From Bacteroides luhongzhouii (GTDB lineage: Bacteria > Bacteroidota > Bacteroidia > Bacteroidales > Bacteroidaceae), in the NCBI RefSeq assembly GCF_009193295.2, contig NZ_CP059973.1:1426001-1490000 (forward strand): 64,000 nt of DNA, in the 5' to 3' direction. A program made the translations under genes and the position numbers. This document shows, one piece after another, positions 42,439 through 51,048 of the stretch. The notes under the pieces are model-generated. The model was not told the DNA's origin. It ran no database searches and saw only the letters and a list, made by a program, of their open reading frames with translations. The stretch's first letter is position 1, and every line of letters begins with the position of its first letter.

Positions 42439-43203
42439 TTAATCGTTCAAAAATGGGAATAAATCACTCATGCCCAGAAAACCTTCGTGTGTGGCGGTAT
42501 ATTCGGCTGCCAATACAGCTCCCAATACAAATCCACCTCGGCTCTTGGCATCGTGGGTGATAGAAATGGTGTCTACATCGGACTCATAACGGATGGTATG
42601 AAGTCCGAAAACTTCACCCTCACGGATGGAACTGATAGGAAGTTCGTTAGGCGCACAATCGTTGGTTCCGCTAATGCTTCCGTCCGGCGCAAGGAAAGTT
42701 CCTTTCACCCATTTGCCCTTACGGTCTATCTTTTCCAGAATACCTTCCGCCAGTGTAATGGCTGTTCCGCTGGGGGCATCCAGCTTGTGAATATGATGTG
42801 TCTCGCTCATGGTGACATCATAAGCAGGAAACTGGTTCATGATTTTAGCCAGATACTTGTTGAGAGCGGAGAAGATGCTGACTCCCAGGCTGAAGTTGGA
42901 CGACCAGAAGAGTGTTTTGCCCCCTTCCGTGCAGAGCTTCTTGATTTCTTCGCCATGCTCGGCCATCCATCCGGTACTGCCCGATACCAGTTTCACACCG
43001 GCTTTGAACGCTTTCATATAATTGCTGTAAGCTACCATCGGATTGGTAAACTCAATGGCTACATCGGCCGATTTGAATGCTTCCGATTCGAAGTCATCCT
43101 GATTATTGATGTCAATGATGCAGACGATTTCATGTCCGCGACTACGGGCAACCTTTTCTATCTCTTTGCCCATCTTTCCGTAACCGATCAGTGCTATTTT
43201 CAT
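42439..43203 (-). CDS. dapB: 4-hydroxy-tetrahydrodipicolinate reductase
   Basis: A 254-residue cytoplasmic enzyme of the lysine/diaminopimelate pathway that reduces the dapA product with NAD(P)H. The nucleotide-binding motif is 'ALIGYGKMGKEI', the substrate and active-site signature is 'ETHHIHKLDAPSGTA', and 'SGSTGW' is also present. The ATG at 43203 is chosen; the frame extends 22 codons upstream but without homology and across the promoter. It heads the leftward operon with the two signal-peptidase genes and wbqC. TATCTTTG at 43236-43243 is the likely promoter. Confidence 0.97.
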   Translation of the reverse strand: MKIALIGYGKMGKEIEKVARSRGHEIVCIIDINNQDDFESEAFKSADVAIEFTNPMVAYSNYMKAFKAGVKLVSGSTGWMAEHGEEIKKLCTEGGKTLFWSSNFSLGVSIFSALNKYLAKIMNQFPAYDVTMSETHHIHKLDAPSGTAITLAEGILEKIDRKGKWVKGTFLAPDGSISGTNDCAPNELPISSIREGEVFGLHTIRYESDVDTISITHDAKSRGGFVLGAVLAAEYTATHEGFLGMSDLFPFLND

Positions 43204-43235
43204 TGTTTTCTGACTTATATTCAAAATAATAGTCG

Positions 43236-43243
43236 CAAAGATA
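43236..43243 (-). promoter_or_regulatory. Candidate -7 box for the dapB operon
   Basis: On the minus strand it reads TATCTTTG, 33 bp before the dapB ATG. It is back to back with a plus-strand box at 43254. Confidence 0.5.
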
Positions 43244-43253
43244 AGATTTTTAT

Positions 43254-43261
43254 TACATTTG
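43254..43261 (+). promoter_or_regulatory. Candidate -7 box for the DUF2851 gene
   Basis: TACATTTG lies 26 bp before the ATG at 43287; divergent from the dapB promoter. Confidence 0.5.
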
Positions 43262-43286
43262 CAGCGCACATTAACGTCTTGTTAAC

Positions 43287-44570
43287 ATGGAACACCTTCT
43301 CCACTACGTGTGGAAACACAAATTATTTCCTCTGAAAGTACTGCAAACCACCAACGGCTTACCGGTAGAAGTGATTGACCCCGGTCTGCAAAACCCCAAT
43401 GCCGGTCCCGACTTTTTCAACGCGAAATTAAAGATTGATAGCGCCTTATGGGTGGGAAACATAGAAATACATACATATTCTTCCGACTGGTTCCGCCACG
43501 GACATCATTCTGACAAAGCATACGATTCTGTCATTCTCCATGTAGTGGGCGAGGTAGATACGGAAATAACCCGTTCCAACGGTGAACAGATCCCGCAACT
43601 GTTACTTACCTGTCCGGAAAATGTGCAATTGCATTACCACGAACTTTGTGTGGCCGATCATTATCCGGCTTGTTATCCCATCCTTGCTTCTCTTCCCAAA
43701 CTTACCATTCATTCCTGGCTGACCGCTTTGCAAACGGAACGTTTGGAGCAGAAAGCACAATTAATCACACAGCGTCTCAAACATTGTAACAGTAACTGGG
43801 AAGATGCTTTCTTTATCACCCTTGCCCGTAATTTCGGTTTTGGCTTGAATGGGGATGCTTTTGAAACATGGGCGGGATTATTGCCGTTTCGTGCGATGGA
43901 CAAGCACCGGAATGATTTGTTTCAGATAGAGGCTTTTTTCTATGGTTTGGCGGGATTGTTGGAAGAGACGTTTTTGAAAAAGGAACAGGAAGATGAGTAT
44001 AGTCTCCGTCTTTGCAAGGAGTTCCGTTATTTGCAGCGGAAGTTTGAAATCGGGCAGGGGATGGACGCTACGTTATGGCGTTTTCTACGGCTTCGTCCGG
44101 AAAACTTTCCGCATATTCGCCTGGCACAGTTGGCTTATCTCTATCAGAAAGGAGATAAGTTGTTTTCACGTTTGTTGGAAGCCGAAACGCTGGCGGATGT
44201 GAGAATTTTGCTGGATGCCCGTACGTCTCCTTATTGGGAAAATCATTATTTATTCGGACGACTTTCTTCACAAAAGGAGAAGGCGATGGGAGAGCGTTCC
44301 AAAGATTTGGTTATCATTAATACAGTGGTTCCTTTTCTTTATACTTATGGTCTGCATAAGGCAGATGAACGAATGTGTGAACGTGCCGGACGCTTTCTGG
44401 AAGAATTGAAGGCGGAGAGTAATCATATTATCCGTTCGTGGAGCGATGCCGGGCTTCCGGTTATCAGTGCGGCGGATAGTCAGGCGTTGATACAGTTGCA
44501 AAAAGAGTACTGTGATAAACGCAAGTGTCTGTACTGTCGCTTCGGTTATGAATATTTGAGGCATACATAG
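43287..44570 (+). CDS. DUF2851 family protein
   Basis: A 427-residue cytoplasmic protein widespread and conserved in Bacteroidetes, function unknown. Typical segments are 'LLHYVWKHKLFPLKVLQTTNGLPVEVIDPGLQNPNAGPDFFNAKLKI', 'WVGNIEIHTYSSDWFRHGHHSDKAYDSVILHVV' and a C-terminal four-cysteine cluster 'CDKRKCLYCRFGYEYL' (the first Cys lies in 'EYCDKRKC'). The E-IH-SDW-HGHH pattern and the Cys cluster are suggestive of metal binding or nuclease-like chemistry, but this is speculation. It is divergent from dapB and appears monocistronic. Confidence 0.9.
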   Translation: MEHLLHYVWKHKLFPLKVLQTTNGLPVEVIDPGLQNPNAGPDFFNAKLKIDSALWVGNIEIHTYSSDWFRHGHHSDKAYDSVILHVVGEVDTEITRSNGEQIPQLLLTCPENVQLHYHELCVADHYPACYPILASLPKLTIHSWLTALQTERLEQKAQLITQRLKHCNSNWEDAFFITLARNFGFGLNGDAFETWAGLLPFRAMDKHRNDLFQIEAFFYGLAGLLEETFLKKEQEDEYSLRLCKEFRYLQRKFEIGQGMDATLWRFLRLRPENFPHIRLAQLAYLYQKGDKLFSRLLEAETLADVRILLDARTSPYWENHYLFGRLSSQKEKAMGERSKDLVIINTVVPFLYTYGLHKADERMCERAGRFLEELKAESNHIIRSWSDAGLPVISAADSQALIQLQKEYCDKRKCLYCRFGYEYLRHT

Positions 44571-44639
44571 ATTCGGAAAATCGATTGCGTATAGAAAAAT
44601 ATTTAGTTCTTAAAATAACCAAGATACCAAACTTGTCAT

Positions 44640-44647
44640 TATCTTTG
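44640..44647 (+). promoter_or_regulatory. Candidate -7 box for the DUF4348 gene
   Basis: TATCTTTG lies 35 bp before the ATG at 44682. Confidence 0.45.
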
Positions 44648-44681
44648 CGGCGTCAATTAAACTGTTAATTTATATCGTGTT

Positions 44682-45242
44682 ATGAGAGCTAAAAAGTTTG
44701 TATGCTGCTTGCTGGCTATGATGTTGCTCGCAGGTGTTTCGTTTATCTCCTGCGGTAATAGTTCCAAGGTAAAAGCCGATAATGAACTGACTACGCAAGA
44801 TGGTGAAGATTTCAAATCGTTTTTGGATAAATTTACTTCCAGTGCGGCCTTCCAGTATACTCGTATCAAGTTCCCATTAAAGACTCCGATTACTTTATTG
44901 GCAGATGATGGTGAAACTGAGAAAACATTCCCTTTCACCAAGGAAAAATGGCCGTTGCTGGATAGCGAAACCATGAAGGAAGAACGTATCACCCAAGAAG
45001 AAGGAGGAATCTATGTCTCCAAGTTTACGCTGAATGAACCGAAACACAAAATCTTTGAAGCAGGCTATGAAGAGTCTGAAGTGGATTTGCGCGTCGAGTT
45101 CGAATTGCAGGCTGACGGGAAATGGTATGTGGTGGACTGCTATACAGGCTGGTATGGGTATGACTTGCCGATTGGGGAGTTAAAACAAACCATCCAGAAT
45201 GTGAAAGAAGAGAATGCTGCATTCAAAGAGATACATCCTTAA
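44682..45242 (+). CDS. DUF4348-type lipoprotein
   Basis: A 186-residue lipoprotein with signal 'LLAGVSFISC' (Cys24) and a soluble alpha/beta domain. It contains 'FLDKFTSSAAFQYTRIKFPL', 'FTKEKWPLLDSETM' and the end 'WYVVDCYTGWYGYDLPIGELKQTI'. This fits DUF4348 proteins of Bacteroides, which resemble NTF2-like or cystatin-like folds. The function is unknown. It is monocistronic, ending convergently with the exopolysaccharide-like operon; a hairpin at 45250 lies between them. Confidence 0.83.
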   Translation: MRAKKFVCCLLAMMLLAGVSFISCGNSSKVKADNELTTQDGEDFKSFLDKFTSSAAFQYTRIKFPLKTPITLLADDGETEKTFPFTKEKWPLLDSETMKEERITQEEGGIYVSKFTLNEPKHKIFEAGYEESEVDLRVEFELQADGKWYVVDCYTGWYGYDLPIGELKQTIQNVKEENAAFKEIHP

Positions 45243-45249
45243 AAAGGTT

Positions 45250-45292
45250 ATAAGTGATAGGTTATAGTCATTTTCTATTACCTGTCACTTAT
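45250..45292. terminator. Hairpin between convergent genes
   Basis: Arms 45250-45262 and 45280-45292 pair over 13 bp with one G-U or A-C position, 17-nt loop. The T-run is weak. Confidence 0.45.
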
Positions 45293-45369
45293 CAATATCT
45301 GAATTCCCTTGCCATTCATACCCTATCTGGAATAGCTTACCCAAAATAAAAGGTAGTGCGTCTCATTCT

Positions 45370-45894
45370 TTAGGGTTCTCCTACATAGTATCCCAGTTCG
45401 GATTCTTTTCCGTCCACCATCTCCCTGACAATACCGTTTTTAGTGTTGAAATCCTGATAGAGCTCTTCATAATCACGCGTATAATCTGCATCGGGGACCA
45501 CGTTAACATCAAATTTCAGTTCTGCTTTTCCATTTGGGAGCATATTGCCGAAAATCCGGATGCGGTGAACTACCTCGCCTACATTCTTGATGCTGTTGTA
45601 GGTTGCCTTGAATTGCCTGATACCATCTTCGGGAATGATGATATGCGAACTTTTATCCAGAATGGTGCAGCCACAGGAAGGTTGCATTTCTGAAATGATT
45701 AACGGAGCGTCTCCCGTGTTGGTGATGGTAAACATGATATCGAGTTGCTGACCTTGCTTGATTGGGTAATAGTGTCTGACGGAATCTTTTATCGTCATGC
45801 TGGTGGGACGTACTTCCTTCCTGCACCCTGTAAAGCAGAGCGGAAGCGCCGTCAGTAGTAAAATATAGAATATAGATTTATTCATTGTTGCCAT
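45370..45894 (-). CDS. DUF1573 domain lipoprotein
   Basis: A 174-residue lipoprotein (lipobox CFTGC). The single Ig-like DUF1573 domain is recognised by 'QGQQLDIMFTITNTGDAPLIISEMQPSCGCTI' followed by 'ATYNS' and a beta-rich end. The domain is common in Bacteroidetes envelope proteins, with no known catalytic role. It lies 30 bp after the DUF4838 gene and is the last gene of the leftward operon that includes the GT2 synthase. An ATG three codons in (45885) gives an equally good signal peptide. Confidence 0.87.
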   Translation of the reverse strand: MATMNKSIFYILLLTALPLCFTGCRKEVRPTSMTIKDSVRHYYPIKQGQQLDIMFTITNTGDAPLIISEMQPSCGCTILDKSSHIIIPEDGIRQFKATYNSIKNVGEVVHRIRIFGNMLPNGKAELKFDVNVVPDADYTRDYEELYQDFNTKNGIVREMVDGKESELGYYVGEP

Positions 45895-45923
45895 TTATTT
45901 TTGTTATATCACTTTTTCAGCAT

Positions 45924-48077
45924 CTAAGGGATGAATGCAATTTCATCGATACCCATTTGCGTTCCCGGTTTCTTTAAACAACTGATTTTTATGCTTAATT
46001 GTTCTGTTCCGTTCAGGTCTGCCGGAACAGTGGCTTTCATCATTTCTCCTTTTTCCGGGGAGTCTTCCGGTTTCAAATCTATTGTTTTATAGGCTACTCC
46101 GTCTTTCAACAGTTGAACTTGCTGTGGCGCATAGATGCGGTGGCGGGGAAGATTCAGAAAACTGATATAGAACGTTCCTGATGCATTGAGTCCTTTAACC
46201 GGCAGGTTGATGACACATTCTTCTCCCGGAATGATAACCCAACCGCAATGGTAGTCTCCGGGTAAACCGTGAGTGCCGTCGGTCAGTTTCTTTGAATCAT
46301 TTTTATTTAGTTTAGGGGTTGCGGAAGGATTCATTCCCAGAAACAAGCTTTTCTTTATGTCGGAAGCAAGTATATATTGTTCCCATTCCTTTATATAATA
46401 GTCAATCTCATAAGCTGACTCGTTATAATATTCCATTCCGGCAAATGCTTGATGCTCTTTGAGCTGGGCAACCCATTTACGTGCTTGGGGAAGCGGTTGA
46501 ATATCCTTTCCATTCCGCTTGGCATATCCGTAAGTGTCGGAACCGTGGTCACGTGCCAATTCCATGCGTGTGAAAGACAAGGCGGTCTGAAGTTCGTGCA
46601 GCTTTTTGCGTTCTTTCCCTTTTGCTTCGGATACGAAATCTCCCATTTCATCATAGAATCTGATAAACTTCTCCGGATAGAGGAATCCTTTTTCCGATTC
46701 TCTGATACCGGCGTAAAGTCCGAGCCGCTTTCCGGATTGGGCGTTATTTTCTAGCTCTGTGTAGTAATCGTACAGCCATTTTTTGGATACCGGGTATTCC
46801 TGATTGAAATAGCTTTTAATTAAGTCATCAACCGGAAGTTCCGGGTTGATAAGGAGAGCTGATAATACAAAAGTCCTCATTTCATCGAAAGAAGAATAGC
46901 TGTAACCGCTTCCGTTGAAGAATATGCCGCTGGCTCCGTGTTGTTTGAAGAGTTGGAGTCTTTGCCGGGCTATCTTTAATATGGGGAAAGGAGTGAGATA
47001 GTCGTCAAAGTTGTTGATATAGTCCCATATATAGATGTTGTTCGTTACTTTCTTCCAGTTGTCGAGTTGTTCCGCAAACTTTTGTTCTTGCTCATCCTTG
47101 CCGTCTGTCCGGCGGAGCGGGAAGTCGATAGCGCTGACCATTACCCCGACGTTGGACGGGAGTTGCTTGTCTGTGACTTGTTGTGTAGTCAGGTAGGAAG
47201 TCGTAAAGAACGTATGTTTGGGAAAACGCTGCGACAGGCGGAGGATCAGTTCCGTAACGGCCGGAGTTGCGTTCTTCTCTGTATTTCCCAATGCGGTGCA
47301 GGAGGCACACGTACAGGCGTACGGAGTATCATTCGGTGCGATTACAAAACGGGAATTCCCCTTTTCACCGAAGTTATCTGCGATGTAACTTTCTATCTGG
47401 CGATACATATCCTCGGAAGAGAAACACAGTTGTGAGTCATCTGTCTTCCCGTGAATGGTGGCATATACTTTCTCTGCATCTTTTCCCAATACTTTTCGCA
47501 GGTTGTGTCCCCATATTCCCCAGCTGTCGTCAAAGTTGTTCAGGCCGATAACGCCTGTATGATCGGCGTTCAGGCCGTATGGAGAATAAATGCTTTGGTA
47601 GTCAAATGCAAAAGTTCCGCAAGTATCATTGAGGTTGATAAGGGCGGGAGGAAGGTCCGAACCGTCTATGCGCGGGTCTTCCTTGCTGATCTTCTTTATC
47701 AGTTGGTATTGTAGCCATAACATTTGTTTGTCGTCACTTGCGGTCAGTCTGATATCCGAACCTTTGCAGGCTACTTTGAATTCTCTCTGCAATGTCGGGT
47801 CTATCTGTATGATGATACGCCACATATCCATCTCGGAGACACCGAAAGCGACCATTTCATCGTCATTTGCACGTTTCTTGAGGTGCTCGTACAGGTATTT
47901 GGCCCATCGGGTATCTCTGTCCGTCGGATCTTCGCCGATTGTGATGAGGTATCCTTCTTTAGATGGGAACATCTCCGTGCGTGCCTGCATGCGGCAACCG
48001 GATAAAAGGCAGCATATACATATCATTCCTGCCAATATGGGGCAAAGCGTGTCAGAATGAAATATAGACTTGTGCAT
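45924..48077 (-). CDS. DUF4838 lipoprotein, GH-like fold, in exopolysaccharide-like operon
   Basis: A 717-residue lipoprotein; the signal ends 'ICCLLSGC' near residue 28. The N-terminal part (about 40-150) resembles the GH20-type N-domain fold that precedes barrels ('YLITIGEDPTDRDTRWAKYLYEHLKK'). The central DUF4838 region carries 'PNDTPYACTCASC', a conserved CxCxxC cluster, and barrel-like strands to about 560. A C-terminal beta-sandwich may bind carbohydrate. Such proteins are thought to be glycoside-hydrolase-like but are uncharacterised. It overlaps the upstream TPR/barrel gene by 26 bp, so it is translationally coupled. By analogy with PgaB in the PNAG system it could modify or cut the nascent polymer; this is inference. 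Confidence 0.85.
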   Translation of the reverse strand: MHKSIFHSDTLCPILAGMICICCLLSGCRMQARTEMFPSKEGYLITIGEDPTDRDTRWAKYLYEHLKKRANDDEMVAFGVSEMDMWRIIIQIDPTLQREFKVACKGSDIRLTASDDKQMLWLQYQLIKKISKEDPRIDGSDLPPALINLNDTCGTFAFDYQSIYSPYGLNADHTGVIGLNNFDDSWGIWGHNLRKVLGKDAEKVYATIHGKTDDSQLCFSSEDMYRQIESYIADNFGEKGNSRFVIAPNDTPYACTCASCTALGNTEKNATPAVTELILRLSQRFPKHTFFTTSYLTTQQVTDKQLPSNVGVMVSAIDFPLRRTDGKDEQEQKFAEQLDNWKKVTNNIYIWDYINNFDDYLTPFPILKIARQRLQLFKQHGASGIFFNGSGYSYSSFDEMRTFVLSALLINPELPVDDLIKSYFNQEYPVSKKWLYDYYTELENNAQSGKRLGLYAGIRESEKGFLYPEKFIRFYDEMGDFVSEAKGKERKKLHELQTALSFTRMELARDHGSDTYGYAKRNGKDIQPLPQARKWVAQLKEHQAFAGMEYYNESAYEIDYYIKEWEQYILASDIKKSLFLGMNPSATPKLNKNDSKKLTDGTHGLPGDYHCGWVIIPGEECVINLPVKGLNASGTFYISFLNLPRHRIYAPQQVQLLKDGVAYKTIDLKPEDSPEKGEMMKATVPADLNGTEQLSIKISCLKKPGTQMGIDEIAFIP

Positions 48078-51018
48078 AGATGTTATATAAGTTTTTATAG
48101 CGTGTCGATATGGATTCTATCGGGTTGAGCGGACTGGTCCCTCGCACGGTGTTGGTCTGGTTATAATAGGTATTCCAGGTACCCATCAGACCTATGGTAA
48201 TGTTAGGACTGACCATGTATTGGCCTCCCAGTCCTACCATTGTATTGGTGTGTGAAAAAGAGCCAGGCAGCGCATAGTCCAGTACGGCCGTTTCCGGGGC
48301 CGATCCGATACTTGCCATGGCGTTGATATTCGTCTTTCCATCATTAGCCGGGAAGTATTTGGCGCCAATCTGTGCATTGTAGTAGAAGTTGGAGTTGAAG
48401 AAATGCATGTCCAGCTTCGTGTTGAGGCGAACGACTTCGATGGTTTTGGCTAATTCTCCGCCTACGGTGAGCAGGTTGGTCTTTGACTCATTCCAGCCGG
48501 TAAATAGATAACCGTTATCTCCGGTGCCTCCTGCAAAGAATTCATCGTTCCATTCATAACGTTTCGTATAGGCAGCTACGCGTCTGTATCCCACATGTGC
48601 TCCTATTTCCCAGTCATTCTTGAGATAATGCCGCACGGCAACATCGGCGGTAATATCCGGGAAGTATTTGGTAGCAAAGGCGGCATTGACCGTAGTGCTC
48701 CACTTTGGTGAGAAATGGTGCGTCCATTCTCCCTGTATCTGGATGCCGACCCCTCCCGGTGTCTGTTCTTCAGCCTCCATGCTGTCGCTTGCCGATCCGC
48801 TTCGTCCTGCATAGTTGAGACGTCCCGTGTAGCTGTTCTTCTGGCCTTTTCGGGTGTATTCGGCGGTGGCAACGGAGGTAATGATATCTTCTTCTCCGTA
48901 GCGTGCACGAAGGTAGGTCAAAGCAATCTCATTCTTGAGCATCATGCTTCTAAGGCCTGATAAGTGCCGTTGGAAAGAGCGATATTCCATGATGGAAGGC
49001 TCGTAATACTTTTGGTAATAATAGGCTGAATCCGCTTGTCTGTTGGCTTCATATACCACGCCTTTGGTGTATTTCAATGACTTGTTCTGGCTGTCGTAAA
49101 GCAAAGCTGTATCAAGAACAGCAAGAGCTTTTTCCGGTTCTTTTGCCTTTGTCAGTTGCAGGGCATGATATTCGCTGCTTTGTGAGAACGCGCCTATAAT
49201 CTCTTTGTTACTCGGGTATTTATTGAGTATTGGTTTCAGGAATTCCAAAGAAGCTTCGTATCTCTTGTCACGTTCAAGGATAGTAGCCCTCTTTGCCTGA
49301 TAGAATGGTTCTTCAGGATAGTAATTGATTCCTTGCGCTGTATATTTCTCGAATTCATCGTATTTTCCGAGTAAACCGGACGAATTGATAGCATACCGTA
49401 ATCCCAGATCGCTCGATGGATTCAGGCTGACCAGCTTGATGGCTTCTTCGTATGCTTTCTTCGTAGCTCCGGCTTCCATGCACTTTTTGATGTAGGGCAC
49501 TGCCAGTTCCTCATATCCGATGACGTAGAAGATACGCATATCCTCGTCGCTCTGCTCGATGGCAGACAAGTATAGTTGTAAGGCCTCTTCGGTTTTGTCC
49601 ATTTTATCGAGAATAAATGCCCTTTTCAACGTACCATTCTCGTAATCCGGGAAGTGAAGGGTAATGGTATCCAATGTGGCAAGTGCTTCATTGTAGCGTT
49701 TCATATTGATGTAGCAGCTCAAGGTTTTTTCCCATGCGGCACCGTTCATTTCATTATCTACATGCTTTTGGGATACAAACAATACGTGTGGCAATGCTTC
49801 CGCATATAAACCGAGTTCCATCAGTTTTTCAGCTTTCTTCATGTGCTGTGCGCTCATGGCAAGCGTAATGTCATAATCATCAGGATACATCTCGTACATC
49901 TTTTTCAGCGTTGAATAAGCAAGATCATCCTCATTCATCTGGCGATAAAGCATATATTCTTTATAGAGAATTCCTTTATCATTGTTGCCATATTGTTTTT
50001 TAGCCTCTCTGATATAGAAGAGGGCATCGTCGGTATATCCGCGGGTGACGGAAGTGTTGAGCAAGTAGTCTAGTGCTTCCTTGTTCTTGTTGCCTCCTTC
50101 GTAGGCCATGCCATATAATACATAAGGGTCTCGTTGTTTTTCTGCACGGGCAGCTTCCATCAATAAGTCGTTGTACATACGCCGTATGGCAGGACTATTG
50201 TTTCTCTTCATTTGCTCGCGTATAAATGCCAGTGCTTCCGGATAACGCGCCAATTCACTGAGGATACTTGCCCTTTTGACGATGAGAGCACTGCTTCCCG
50301 GTATGGCGGCCAAACCGTTGGATGACCATCCTAGGGCAGCTTCCCGGTTTCCTTCCTGCAAATGCAGGTTGATGATATCCAGGTAATATTCTTCGTTTTG
50401 CGGAGAAACTTTGATTAGCTCCGTCAGTTTCTCAATTGCTTCTTTCCGGTTGCCGCCTTTTTTCATTTGTTGGTAGCCTACTTCCATACTGTAGATGTAG
50501 TCTTTCCTTAGGATGGTATCGTTCGGGTAAATCTGGTTGATTCGTTTCAATAGGCGATCCGCTTCCACATCGTTGTTCTGCTTGCGGTATAGTTCAATCT
50601 TTCTTCGCCATAGGCCTCTCCAGTACGGATTCACTTCCAGCAACTCATTAACGTAGCAAATGGCACTGGAGTAATTCTCGGTAATATCTTCCACATCCAC
50701 CAGCAGATGTTTGGCATTGACGTTGTTGTAATTGTCGTCTATTGCTTTGACAAGATGATAACGCGACTGGTCGTAATTCTTTTCGTGGAACCAGTATTTA
50801 CCCATGAGCCATTCAAGGTCAGAAACATTCGGGTATTTCTGAAGGCCCTCCTCCAACAGCTCTTTTCCTGCTTCCCATTCCTCGTTCGCAAAATGCTCCT
50901 GCACAATCTGGGCATATTGCTCCGGCGTCTGGAATCCATTATCGGTTCCGGAGGAAGAGGTTATCAGCAAAAACAGACAACCTAATAGGGTGATCTTATG
51001 GAGAAATTCTCTGTTCAT
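48052..51018 (-). CDS. TPR protein with C-terminal YaiO/PgaA-like outer-membrane beta-barrel
   Basis: A 988-residue exported protein. Signal peptide (about 1-24), then around 20 degenerate tetratricopeptide repeats (about 30-720, for example 'AKKLMELGLYAEALPHVLFVSQ'-like and 'ALATLDTITLHFPDYENGTLKRA'). A C-terminal beta-barrel of about 250 residues follows (from 'NEIALTYLRARYGEEDII' to the aromatic end 'NLYNIYAQVYISF'). This is the layout of PgaA, BcsC and YaiO-type exporters that thread an exopolysaccharide across the outer membrane. It stands between the GT2 synthase (30-bp gap) and the DUF4838 lipoprotein (overlap), which strongly suggests polymer export. Confidence 0.9.
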   Translation of the reverse strand: MNREFLHKITLLGCLFLLITSSSGTDNGFQTPEQYAQIVQEHFANEEWEAGKELLEEGLQKYPNVSDLEWLMGKYWFHEKNYDQSRYHLVKAIDDNYNNVNAKHLLVDVEDITENYSSAICYVNELLEVNPYWRGLWRRKIELYRKQNNDVEADRLLKRINQIYPNDTILRKDYIYSMEVGYQQMKKGGNRKEAIEKLTELIKVSPQNEEYYLDIINLHLQEGNREAALGWSSNGLAAIPGSSALIVKRASILSELARYPEALAFIREQMKRNNSPAIRRMYNDLLMEAARAEKQRDPYVLYGMAYEGGNKNKEALDYLLNTSVTRGYTDDALFYIREAKKQYGNNDKGILYKEYMLYRQMNEDDLAYSTLKKMYEMYPDDYDITLAMSAQHMKKAEKLMELGLYAEALPHVLFVSQKHVDNEMNGAAWEKTLSCYINMKRYNEALATLDTITLHFPDYENGTLKRAFILDKMDKTEEALQLYLSAIEQSDEDMRIFYVIGYEELAVPYIKKCMEAGATKKAYEEAIKLVSLNPSSDLGLRYAINSSGLLGKYDEFEKYTAQGINYYPEEPFYQAKRATILERDKRYEASLEFLKPILNKYPSNKEIIGAFSQSSEYHALQLTKAKEPEKALAVLDTALLYDSQNKSLKYTKGVVYEANRQADSAYYYQKYYEPSIMEYRSFQRHLSGLRSMMLKNEIALTYLRARYGEEDIITSVATAEYTRKGQKNSYTGRLNYAGRSGSASDSMEAEEQTPGGVGIQIQGEWTHHFSPKWSTTVNAAFATKYFPDITADVAVRHYLKNDWEIGAHVGYRRVAAYTKRYEWNDEFFAGGTGDNGYLFTGWNESKTNLLTVGGELAKTIEVVRLNTKLDMHFFNSNFYYNAQIGAKYFPANDGKTNINAMASIGSAPETAVLDYALPGSFSHTNTMVGLGGQYMVSPNITIGLMGTWNTYYNQTNTVRGTSPLNPIESISTRYKNLYNIYAQVYISF

Positions 51019-51048
51019 TCTATCTTGTCTTTAATCTTTCTTTCTTGT

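Noticed and set aside
42487..43335. 282-codon plus-strand frame across dapB
   Set aside because: Antisense to dapB, which has complete family motifs; it also crosses the divergent promoters.
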